Program-made: the position numbers and the translations under genes
Notes under the pieces: model-generated
What the model was told of the DNA's origin: nothing
What the model saw: the letters and a program-made list of their open reading frames with translations, nothing else
Database searches by the model: none
Origin: Actinoplanes sichuanensis
GTDB taxonomy: Bacteria > Actinomycetota > Actinomycetes > Mycobacteriales > Micromonosporaceae
Assembly (NCBI RefSeq): GCF_033097365.1
Contig: NZ_AP028461.1
Location: 124,001 to 188,000 of the forward strand
DNA: 64,000 bases
Direction of reading: 5' to 3'
Shown here: in pieces, positions 56,440 to 64,000 of the stretch
Layout: the number at the start of each line of letters is the position of its first letter
Position numbering within the stretch: position 1 is the stretch's first letter

Positions 56440-57276
56440 CTACGTGTCCCGACCCATGGCGGCGTACTGCCGGCCGCGTTCGGTGATCGCCCGCCCACCG
56501 GCCAACGACGACGCGGTCGTGTCGGCGGCCGCGGGGCCCCGCAACGGCACCTCCCAGTCGGCCGGCACGAGGACGAACTCCCGCACCCACGCACCGTAGG
56601 CGCGGTGGTCGTCCTGTTGGAGATCGGTCTCCAGCTCCGGTGGGCTCCCGGCCATCGCCAGGTTCAACACCCGAGCGAGGTCGCGGATCTCCCGAGAGCT
56701 GCCGACGATCTCCTGACCGGCCGGCACCAGGTCGTCGATCAGGGCCACCGCCAGCGAACGGCACCGGACCAGCGTGCGATGCAGCAGATTGTGCGGTACG
56801 TCCTGACGGGAGAAGGCCCGTTCGACGGGCGAGTAGTCGGGGCCGTTGCGGAAGAGTTCGGCACCCCACCACAGCCGCATCAGCGCCTGCTTGTTGATCT
56901 GGCCGTGCCAACGGTCCTCGGTCGGTTTCTCGCCGGCGCCGGCCCACCGCCACACCACGTAATCGCTGTACCGGATCGCGAGCCAGGACCAGAGATCGCG
57001 GTCACCGGCCTCGGCGCGGGTCAGCCGCAGGGCGTAGTGCAGCCGGGGCGCCAACCAGCTGTCGCTGGCCGCCCGGTCGCCGCGTTGATCGAGGTCGGCG
57101 AACCGGTCCCGGAACCGCCTCATCAACACGTCGATGACGGTGAGATCGATGGTCGACCCGTCCGAACGGCGGATCGGCTCCTGATGCTCATCCGGCTCCT
57201 CGACCCGCCGGACGAGCCGGTCGCGCAGATCCGCCGGGATCCGATGCTTGAACCGGCACAGGATCGGCTCAGCCAT
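56440..57276 (-). CDS. DUF6339-like protein, third gene of the GHKL block
   Basis: The product is 278 residues, soluble and helical, with WSWLAIRYSDYVVWRW and NALM/LWWGAELFRNG-type segments that resemble DUF6339 proteins, a family of unknown function found near restriction and DISARM-like genes. The start lies 8 bp inside the preceding gene, so the pair is translationally coupled. Last gene of the block on the minus strand. Confidence 0.62.
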   Translation of the reverse strand: MAEPILCRFKHRIPADLRDRLVRRVEEPDEHQEPIRRSDGSTIDLTVIDVLMRRFRDRFADLDQRGDRAASDSWLAPRLHYALRLTRAEAGDRDLWSWLAIRYSDYVVWRWAGAGEKPTEDRWHGQINKQALMRLWWGAELFRNGPDYSPVERAFSRQDVPHNLLHRTLVRCRSLAVALIDDLVPAGQEIVGSSREIRDLARVLNLAMAGSPPELETDLQQDDHRAYGAWVREFVLVPADWEVPLRGPAAADTTASSLAGGRAITERGRQYAAMGRDT

Positions 57277-58219
57277 GGGACACCTCCTGAGACGCGGTGG
57301 TCAGGGCGTCGAGGGAACCGGTCAGCGTGTCGACGGCCGCGTCGATGCGGCGCCAGAGGTCGGCGTTGCCCAGCGGATCGTCGCGCTGGGCGACCAACTG
57401 CTCGTACAACTCGTCGACGCCGGCGATGCCGATCATCTGATCCGCGACGGCCTGGCACACCTGCCGGTACAACGCGGTGGCCGGAGGTTGAGGCGGCTCG
57501 TCACCGTAGGAGACCACCTCGGCGGCGGCGGCCCGGAACAGCGCCGAGGTGGCGTTACGGGCGATCGTCGTACTGAGGATGTCGCGCAGCCGACGGCGTT
57601 CCAGCTTGGCATGGTTGTTGTCGAGCAGCGCCTGCAGACCGGGCACACCCGCGTTCAGCCACAACCGCGGCTCGCCGGTGACGTCCATGAAGGCCAGGGC
57701 GTCCGGGGTCTGCCGAGCCGCCGCGGGCGCGGCCGACGAGTTGAAGTCCGCCCAGGACATCGCGAACGGCGGGGCACCGGGCGGGACGGGCGCCTCCCGA
57801 TGATCCAGGACCACGGTCCAGGGATCGCTCGAGCCCACGACCCGTCGACGTCCGGCCACGTCGCCGCCGACCTCCGCCGCGACGGTGAAGCCACCGGCCA
57901 CGGCACCGCGCACGACGGTGATCCGTCCGACCAGAGAACCGTCGGCGGCCGTCAACGGGAACGGGAGCCGGGTGTTGGTCGCCGACGAGGAGACCATGAC
58001 GTAGCCGGTCAGCCGGTCGACGCCGGTCGGCATCGCCTCGTCCGTCGAGAGGACGACCTCGCACTCGAACGACTCCCACGTCGACATGCCGTCCAGCCGC
58101 ACCCGGTAGTGACTGTCGTCGATCAGATCCGCGGGCAGCGGCCGGCCGTCGAGGTGGACGTCGGTCAACCGGCATCGAAGCGGGGCCGTGAAGGTCGGCC
58201 ACGGGTAACGAACGGTCAT
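57269..58219 (-). CDS. Hypothetical protein, second gene of the GHKL block
   Basis: The product is 316 residues. The N-terminal half is probably beta-rich (PWPTFTAPLRCRLTDVHLDG..., STWESFECEVVLS), the C-terminal half helical (NNHAKLERRRLRDILSTTIARNATSALF). No family is recognised. The start shares a base with the stop of the GHKL ATPase gene (TGATG), and the stop overlaps the DUF6339-like gene. The three products are thus made together and probably form one complex. Confidence 0.7.
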   Translation of the reverse strand: MTVRYPWPTFTAPLRCRLTDVHLDGRPLPADLIDDSHYRVRLDGMSTWESFECEVVLSTDEAMPTGVDRLTGYVMVSSSATNTRLPFPLTAADGSLVGRITVVRGAVAGGFTVAAEVGGDVAGRRRVVGSSDPWTVVLDHREAPVPPGAPPFAMSWADFNSSAAPAAARQTPDALAFMDVTGEPRLWLNAGVPGLQALLDNNHAKLERRRLRDILSTTIARNATSALFRAAAAEVVSYGDEPPQPPATALYRQVCQAVADQMIGIAGVDELYEQLVAQRDDPLGNADLWRRIDAAVDTLTGSLDALTTASQEVSHG

Positions 58220-60156
58220 CAGGCGTCCTCGTCGGTCGGGGCGAGCAGCGGGCCGGGCTTCTGCAGGATCACTTCGACCGCTGCCTCCGCCGCCGGGATC
58301 GGCAGGTCACGAGTCGATCGACCGTGCAGCGTCACCTTGGCGAAACGGCCGCGCGGAGTCGCCTCGATCCGCAGCCCGCCGTCGACCAGCGCACCGGCAC
58401 CGTCCTCGATCAGAAGGGAGTCCCAGTCGACCACCGCGCGTCTGCCGTCGAGGCCGACGAACGCCAGCACCGGTCGTAGGTTCCAACCTTGCGGCCGGTT
58501 CTTGGCGCGGACGGTGAAACGCACGTTCCACCGTCCATCCTCGACCCGCCATTCGGTCAGGTCGATCTCCGGCTTGTGCGGTGCGCCGCCGGCCCCGCCG
58601 GATCCGCTCTCGGACCGCAGGAATCGCAGGTGCCGCATGAGCGACTCCGGAGGCGCACCGGTACGCGGCGGCGGCGCACCGAACAGACCGTGCAGGGCCG
58701 CGGCGACACCCTTCTCGATGCCCTGCAGATTCGGCACCCACGGTGCGATGTAGTGCGCCGTCAGGTTCGCCTGGGAGGCCTGACGACGTCCGGTACCGGG
58801 CAGCCAACGATCGTGCGCGGGCGGCTCGGCGAACCGCAGGAAGTCATCGGCCCACAGTTCCTCGGCGGTCGGCCCGCCCGGGTGGATCGCCGCACCGGCG
58901 AGCAGGAACGCGTGATACGTGTGGCCGTCGAAGGGCCGGTCGAGGGTCTGCACGATCATCTCCGGCCGGCGCAGCAGGCACACCCGGTTCTCGAGGGTGT
59001 CCTTCTGGTCGTCGGACAACGTCACCACGAGTTTCGCCTGGTGCACGAACGACTGGTGCCGGTCGCCGGTGCGCCGCCGCGGTACCGTCACCGGCACGTC
59101 GCGCACCACCACCGTGTCCGGTCCGGTGAGCTCACCGTCGATCTTCCCGGCGTCGAAACGACGAAGGGCCCGGACGAGTTCGGTGTACGTCTCCTCCGGA
59201 TCGACGGCCTTCTCCGAGACGACCGTGTCGTTGTCGATCACCTCGATGCGTACCCGCAGACCACCGCGGGTCAGCAACGGCCAGAAGTTCTCCTCCACAC
59301 CCTCGCGCAGATCGTGGGCCATCTCGGTCAGCTCCTCCAGCCCGTTCAGCCCCCGCTGCGGCTGATCCGGGTCGTAGAAGCCCAACAGCAGCGCGGTCGT
59401 CCCCGGCCGGGCGTCGGCACGGTTCAAGTGCAACGCGTCGACCAACTCGAAATCGTTCCAGACCGAGCCGACGTGACCGTTGGGATAGGCCCGACCGAAG
59501 TAGCCCCGACCCTCGTAACCCATGTCGCGGTAGCTGTGCAGCACACCCTGATTGACCCCGAACACCCGGTTCTGGGTGAAGCCGCCGACCGCGTCGGACG
59601 GGGCCAGCACCGAGTTGAACAACACCGTCTGCAACCGGGAGAACCGCCAGTAGACGGCCTTGCCCAGCCCGAACGAGCCACCCGCGGCCTTGTCCTTGCC
59701 GCTGAACAGGTCGAGCCGGCACAACTTGATGAAGTTGCCGAAGTCGTCGGAGGACAGACCGTCCTCGGCGAACTCGGGCCCGGTCAGGCCACGACATCCG
59801 TAGTCGGCGACGCGCAGCAGCACCAGCGAATCCGTCTGCTCGAAGGCCTCCAGCCCGGCCCGGATCTGACCGGCCGTCACGGCGCCGCGCGCCGCCTCAC
59901 CCATCGCCTGCAGATGCGCCTGCAGATCGGACCAGCCGAGCGTCGTCAGGAACGCGTCACGCGCGGCACCGGTCAGGCGGATGAAGCTGTAGACGAGTTC
60001 GGCGGGCTGTGCTCCGGCGCGTGCGTCGTTGGCGTTCTGCGCGCTCTCCCGGGCCAACGACACCAGACCCGCGTTGACCGTCCACTGATTGGCGTTGCCG
60101 AAGTTGCCGTACGCGGGGCTCTGCCGATTCCACTGCCATGCCGCAGACTGCGTCAC
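58219..60156 (-). CDS. Free-standing GHKL (HATPase) protein of the DISARM-like locus
   Basis: The product is 645 residues from GTG at 60156, which has GAGGAG 4 nt upstream. GHKL signatures are visible: N-box RESAQNANDA, G1 VADYGCRGLTG, G2 GGSFGLGKAVYW. The rest has no clear domain, and no kinase phospho-acceptor or transmitter region is present, so a Hsp90/MutL/MORC-like conformational ATPase is more likely than a sensor kinase. Follows drmB after 232 bp with a large palindrome between. Confidence 0.8.
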   Translation of the reverse strand: MTQSAAWQWNRQSPAYGNFGNANQWTVNAGLVSLARESAQNANDARAGAQPAELVYSFIRLTGAARDAFLTTLGWSDLQAHLQAMGEAARGAVTAGQIRAGLEAFEQTDSLVLLRVADYGCRGLTGPEFAEDGLSSDDFGNFIKLCRLDLFSGKDKAAGGSFGLGKAVYWRFSRLQTVLFNSVLAPSDAVGGFTQNRVFGVNQGVLHSYRDMGYEGRGYFGRAYPNGHVGSVWNDFELVDALHLNRADARPGTTALLLGFYDPDQPQRGLNGLEELTEMAHDLREGVEENFWPLLTRGGLRVRIEVIDNDTVVSEKAVDPEETYTELVRALRRFDAGKIDGELTGPDTVVVRDVPVTVPRRRTGDRHQSFVHQAKLVVTLSDDQKDTLENRVCLLRRPEMIVQTLDRPFDGHTYHAFLLAGAAIHPGGPTAEELWADDFLRFAEPPAHDRWLPGTGRRQASQANLTAHYIAPWVPNLQGIEKGVAAALHGLFGAPPPRTGAPPESLMRHLRFLRSESGSGGAGGAPHKPEIDLTEWRVEDGRWNVRFTVRAKNRPQGWNLRPVLAFVGLDGRRAVVDWDSLLIEDGAGALVDGGLRIEATPRGRFAKVTLHGRSTRDLPIPAAEAAVEVILQKPGPLLAPTDEDA

Positions 60157-60344
60157 AGGACTCCTCAACACTCCTCGACCCGGTGGATGACGACGGGCGC
60201 TCTTCGAGAACGGCACGGCCGTCCGGGGACGGACGTCGTGCCGGAACCATCGGTCGGCAGCCGGTCGCTGTTGAGCCCCTGTCGTCGAAGACACGAGTAT
60301 GCACCGCAACGGCTCCGGAACACGGTCATCGGGGACGAGATGTG

Positions 60345-60380
60345 CATCGGCGGACACCTCGATCGAGGTGTCCGCCGATG
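60345..60380. promoter_or_regulatory. Perfect 36-bp palindrome between drmB and the GHKL gene
   Basis: Two perfect 18-bp arms (60345-60362 and 60363-60380) lie 8 bp after the drmB stop. In RNA it would form a long hairpin with a TCGA centre, so it could be a terminator separating drmAB from the GHKL block. An operator for the downstream block is the alternative. Confidence 0.7.
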
Positions 60381-60388
60381 TGGTGTCG

Positions 60389-62185
60389 TCAGGAGAAGAA
60401 ACCGAGCTCGGGTTCGGCGGGCCAACCGAGCACCAGCCCACGGTCCAGCAGCGTGTTGTTGTGCTCGCAGCTGGTCTCCGGTAACAGACTGCAGGCGTGA
60501 CAGGCCGCCAGGTTGAGGCTGTCGGAACCGGCGGCGTCCGCCTCCATGCACAGCGGGTCGGTCGAGCACCACTCCGCCCGTCGCAACGCGGCCGCCAGCG
60601 TGTGTTTCAGCCGCTCCGGCTCGCCCTGCCGGACGATGCCGCCGAGGCTGCCGGCGGAGTCACTGGTGGCGGTGTAGATGAGGATGCCCGCCATCTCCGG
60701 AGAGGTGTACAGCCGCTCCCGCATCGCCGAGGCCGGATAACCGGAGTCCAGGCTCCACTCGTTGACCAGCAGGTGCGCCAGCGTGTGGATCATGATGGAG
60801 CGAGCCGTGACCGGGGAGACCGGAGCCGTCTTGCCGGCCGCCTCGGCCCGACGATCGAGCAGCCTCTGATGGTTGCCGATGATGCCCGCGGCCCGCTTGC
60901 GAACCTCCGGGCGCTCCTCCCACTCGGTGAGCCTGCGCTCCGAGAGCCGCAGGAACACCCCCTCGCCGACCACCTCCATCGCCGGCAGCCAGTCCATCTC
61001 ACCGACCGACAGCTCGCCCCGCCGGGACTCGGCGTCCGCCGGACCCGGCGGCTCCACCCGGGTGAAGGACTGCAACACCCGCACCTCGCGCAGCCGGGTG
61101 ACGAGCATGACCTGATCCAACTGCGGGACCGGTACCGCCTCGGCGGGCCGACATTCGAAGTCGGGCTTCTCGTCGGTCTGCTCCTCGACCGTCGGCGAGC
61201 AGAGCTGCTCGTACTCCTCACGCTTGAGGGAGAGATCGAGGTCCTGGTCGGGCACCGGGTTGCCCTTCTCCAAGGCCTCCCGGCGGCGGACCGCATCGAT
61301 GATGTGCTGTACGGTCACCGACCCCTTGACGAGTTTGGCCTTGATCGCCTGCCGTTCGATCGTGGCGTCGTCCTCGTCGCGCCACATCTCGAAACGCGAC
61401 TCGATGATCCGCTGCAGGCCCGTGGACCAGGGTGGAATGGCCAGCGAGGATCGGACGATGCCGAACCAGGCCGCCGAGGAACCACGCTGCAGGGTCCGCG
61501 GGAGCCGCTCGCAGCCGGTGACCTTCGCAGCGCCGCGCAGCCACGGCCGGCCGCCGTAGCACTTGATACCCAACTGTCGCAGCTCGCTGCGACGGAACGC
61601 GCCCTCCATCGACCCCTTGGCACCACAACCGCAGACCAGCTGGATCGACCGCAGCGAGGCGGTCCGCCCGGTGGTGATCATCCGCATGTCCTGGTCACAG
61701 GGCCCGCTCTTGGCGCCACGGTGGATCCAGGCCCGATAGGGGAAGTCGTTGAGGTGGCCGTCGTCGCAGGCGACGACGAAACGCGACGGGATGAGAGTGC
61801 CCTCGCCGCACGGACATTTCGAATCGCTCGCTCGGAACTTCCAGTAGGGCTGCAGCAGGTTGCAGTTGCCCGATCCCTGACAGGAGTAGAACTCGGGGAA
61901 CCGTCGCAGGCCCGCCGTGAAATAGGCGCTCTCCGCGGGCGGCAGGTACAGGTAGTCGACGCCCAGTGCCCGCTGGATACGGGGTTCATGAACCTGCTGT
62001 TCGGTGTTGGGTCGCCAGTCCTCGAGGCCGGCGACGATCCACGACGCGTCGTCGATGGCGATCATCGAACCCACGCCGTACGTTGTGATCATCTGTGCCC
62101 GGCGTGCGCTGCCGATCGGTTTCGGGGCGGGTCCGGCGGCACTGCGGCCGGCGCGCGGCGTCCGTGAGCGTCCAGGCATCGTCAT
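60389..62185 (-). CDS. drmB: DrmB-like protein (DUF1998) of a DISARM-type system
   Basis: The product is 598 residues from ATG at 62185, overlapping the drmA stop by 4 bp (ATGA). It begins with the family signature (RAQMITTYGVGSMIAID), carries zinc-binding cysteine clusters (CPCGEGTL...ACDDGHLNDF, CGCGAKGSM) and ends with the DUF1998 region (HTLAHLLVNEWSLDSGYPASAMRERLY, ILIYTATSDSAGSLGGI, CHACSLLPETSCEHNN). In DISARM, DrmB pairs with the DrmA helicase as a DNA-loading complex that recognises invading phage DNA. Confidence 0.92.
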   Translation of the reverse strand: MTMPGRSRTPRAGRSAAGPAPKPIGSARRAQMITTYGVGSMIAIDDASWIVAGLEDWRPNTEQQVHEPRIQRALGVDYLYLPPAESAYFTAGLRRFPEFYSCQGSGNCNLLQPYWKFRASDSKCPCGEGTLIPSRFVVACDDGHLNDFPYRAWIHRGAKSGPCDQDMRMITTGRTASLRSIQLVCGCGAKGSMEGAFRRSELRQLGIKCYGGRPWLRGAAKVTGCERLPRTLQRGSSAAWFGIVRSSLAIPPWSTGLQRIIESRFEMWRDEDDATIERQAIKAKLVKGSVTVQHIIDAVRRREALEKGNPVPDQDLDLSLKREEYEQLCSPTVEEQTDEKPDFECRPAEAVPVPQLDQVMLVTRLREVRVLQSFTRVEPPGPADAESRRGELSVGEMDWLPAMEVVGEGVFLRLSERRLTEWEERPEVRKRAAGIIGNHQRLLDRRAEAAGKTAPVSPVTARSIMIHTLAHLLVNEWSLDSGYPASAMRERLYTSPEMAGILIYTATSDSAGSLGGIVRQGEPERLKHTLAAALRRAEWCSTDPLCMEADAAGSDSLNLAACHACSLLPETSCEHNNTLLDRGLVLGWPAEPELGFFS

Positions 62186-64000
62186 CGTCCTTCCCGCGGG
62201 ATCATGTTCGTCTCGACGTCCACGTCGCGGAGACTGTTCATCGTCCGGAACGAGTGCGGCAGATCGTCGTCGTCGAAATTGCACAGCAGCGCCGCGTACT
62301 CCGACCGGGGTTTGGTGTCGAACTTGGCTCTGCGCTGGTCGTAGACCAGCCGGTCGTTGCGGTCGAGCAGCTCCTGCCAGCGCACCAGGACCCAGTCCAG
62401 GTCCTCCCTGGTCCCCTGGAGCTCGTCCGGGGCGACGGCGGCGACCCGGGCGAGGATGCGCTCCGACAACTCGCGGAGCTTCGGCTCGAGGTACGGCAGG
62501 TCCTTGGCGGCGGCGTTGGGGCGGGCCTCCCGATGCATCACGCGGGCCGCGCTGACCAGTACCGCGTGCAGGGCGCGATCTCGGGCGCGGGCCGAGAACG
62601 GCGTCACGCTCGTGGACTCGACCTGGCGGTACAGGGCGGAGTGGTAGGAACGGAACCGTTCGTAGTGCGACCGGTCCCGCGAGCGTGCGGCGTTGTACAG
62701 CATGACGACCAGCCCCGGATACCGTCGGCCGACCCGGCTGGTCGACTGGATGTACTCGGCGGTCGTCTGGGGCTGACCGGTCACGGCCATCAGCCCCAAC
62801 CGGTCGACGTCGACGCCGACCGAGATCATGTTGGTGGCCAGCACGACCCGCAGTGCGTCCTCGTGCGGGTATCTGGTGTCGAGGTCACGCAGCCGCTTCG
62901 GGATCTCCGAGGCCGCCACCCGACTGGTCAATTCACTCTGGAGGAGCTCCGAGGGCTCCTCGTCGCCGGTGAGCAGCTGGATACGTTTGACGACGTCGTC
63001 GTTGACCTGCAGCTCCGCGGAGGCCAACAGTCGCAGGCTGTTGAAGTAGCCCAGCAGCGTCCAGTACGCGTCACGGACATCGCCCTTGCCCTCGACGGTG
63101 GCGGCGTGGTGCAGCAGGGCGGCGTAGGCCCGGATCAGCAGACTCGCCTGGCTGCTTCCGGGGGCGAACAGACCGATGTATCGACGTGACGGCTTGCGTT
63201 CCGGTGGTGCCTGCACGGCGAACCAGGAGTCCCGGGAGTCCAGACCCGAGGGCGGGAACTGGTGCACCGCACGGTCGAACAGCGCCCGCCCCTGGTCCTG
63301 CGCGCGACGGATCGTCGCGGTGGAGGCGATCACCTTCGGGCGTTGCGCCGCGATGTCGAGAACGGTCTCGTAGAGGCCGACCAGGGTCCCGAGCGGTCCC
63401 GAGATCAGGTGCAGCTCGTCCTGGATGATCAGCTCCGGCGGCGGCGTACCGGCCGGAGTGCCATCGCTGCGGTTGAACAGCGCCGCGGGCTCCTCCTTCC
63501 AGGCCATCTGGGCGAACTTGTCCACGGTGGCGATGATCAGCGTCGGCCGGTGGTGATAGACGGCGGCGTCGATGAGGTGGACCGGCAGCCCCGACTGGAA
63601 GTGGCAGTCGGTGTTGCCGCAGGCGACGATCATCCGCCGGGCGGCGTGGTCGACGCGGTAGTTGAACGCGTCGATGTCCACACCGCACCAGGCGCATCGG
63701 CGCAGCTGTACCGGGTTCTCGGTGGCCAGGGTGTTGCCGGCCCGAAGTTTCTTGAGGGCGGCCTCGGCGTCCTCGAGGTGGTTCGGCGTGGCGCTGCGGC
63801 CGACCCACATGCCGATGGAGATCTCGTCGCCCGGCATGTCGTCCTGCTCCTGACGCAGCCGCTCCATGGCGCAGATCAGGGTCGTCGCGCGTTCGAACTG
63901 CTGCAGGGTGAGCAGCCGGAGGGTGTACCGCATCAGGATCGTGACGCCGGCACCGAGCTCGGCGTTGCGGATCCGCCGGAGGAAGACGGTGAACGCGACC
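62182..64000 (-). CDS. drmA: DrmA-like helicase of a DISARM-type system, 5' end outside window
   Basis: At least 605 residues are visible; the frame is open to the right edge (VAFTVFLRRIRNAELGAG before the methionine at 63933), so the start and Walker A lie beyond 64000. The visible part has QDELHLISGPLG (DExH-like), ASTAT, the motif V/VI region VVLATNMISVGVDVDRLGL and STSRVGRRYPGLV, and four cysteines (CAWC...CGNTDC) that may bind zinc. In DISARM the DrmAB pair is the conserved core. Followed immediately by drmB with a 4-bp overlap. Confidence 0.9.
   Translation of the reverse strand, partial: VAFTVFLRRIRNAELGAGVTILMRYTLRLLTLQQFERATTLICAMERLRQEQDDMPGDEISIGMWVGRSATPNHLEDAEAALKKLRAGNTLATENPVQLRRCAWCGVDIDAFNYRVDHAARRMIVACGNTDCHFQSGLPVHLIDAAVYHHRPTLIIATVDKFAQMAWKEEPAALFNRSDGTPAGTPPPELIIQDELHLISGPLGTLVGLYETVLDIAAQRPKVIASTATIRRAQDQGRALFDRAVHQFPPSGLDSRDSWFAVQAPPERKPSRRYIGLFAPGSSQASLLIRAYAALLHHAATVEGKGDVRDAYWTLLGYFNSLRLLASAELQVNDDVVKRIQLLTGDEEPSELLQSELTSRVAASEIPKRLRDLDTRYPHEDALRVVLATNMISVGVDVDRLGLMAVTGQPQTTAEYIQSTSRVGRRYPGLVVMLYNAARSRDRSHYERFRSYHSALYRQVESTSVTPFSARARDRALHAVLVSAARVMHREARPNAAAKDLPYLEPKLRELSERILARVAAVAPDELQGTREDLDWVLVRWQELLDRNDRLVYDQRRAKFDTKPRSEYAALLCNFDDDDLPHSFRTMNSLRDVDVETNMIPREGR

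Noticed and set aside
60157..60441. An upstream in-frame extension of the free-standing GHKL gene.
   Set aside because: It would run through the 36-bp palindrome and into drmB; GTG at 60156 has a strong GAGGAG.

Overview
The window is chromosomal DNA of a high-GC filamentous actinobacterium, most likely a member of Micromonosporaceae close to Actinoplanes. This is an inference from several things: very high G+C with strong third-position GC bias, frequent GTG and TTG starts, several secreted enzymes with ricin-B (CBM13) or CBM2 domains, AfsR/SARP regulation, and DUF2637 and replication-relaxation genes typical of actinomycete integrative elements. I saw no rRNA, tRNA or CRISPR array.

Layout. 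1-16.4 kb: the 3' end of a giant secreted subtilase, a SWI2/SNF2 helicase gene broken by an out-of-frame deletion, a DUF234-type ATPase-nuclease gene next to a perfect 41-bp palindrome, a LacI-family regulator divergent from a secreted ricin-B/beta-helix protein, a helicase-associated-domain protein and a secreted NHL-repeat protein. 16.5-21.9 kb: remains of an integrative/conjugative element, with a decayed gene, small DNA-binding proteins, a sigma-region-4-like regulator, a DUF2637 membrane protein and a replication-relaxation protein, plus two sets of operator-like repeats. No integrase was found. 21.9-31.2 kb: a toxin-antitoxin-like nucleotidyltransferase pair, then a complete type II Wadjet system (jetA-jetB-jetC-jetD, all on the minus strand), the SMC-like plasmid-cleaving defence.

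31.3-48.3 kb: a 2102-residue secreted polymorphic toxin (ricin-B, tectonin-like repeats, alanine-rich coiled coil, HINT protease, C-terminal nuclease-like domain). It is followed by an ECF-sigma operon and an AfsR-like regulator whose start overlaps the stop of an alpha/beta-hydrolase lacking its nucleophile. Next come a xylan-degrading pair (GH10 xylanase and CE1 esterase-CBM2) sharing a CebR-like operator, and two small membrane or secreted proteins.

48.4-64 kb: a dense defence island. It holds (i) a winged-helix protein plus a 1547-residue fusion of a sacsin-like GHKL ATPase to a DEAD/DEAH helicase; (ii) a type II restriction-modification set with a NaeI-like endonuclease, a C5-cytosine methyltransferase and a Vsr mismatch endonuclease; and (iii) DISARM-like drmA-drmB followed by a three-gene block (free-standing GHKL ATPase, unknown protein, DUF6339-like protein). 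I did not recognise block (iii) as a described system, and together with (i) it is the best candidate here for undescribed defence biology. drmA runs off the right edge, so neighbours such as drmC could lie beyond it.
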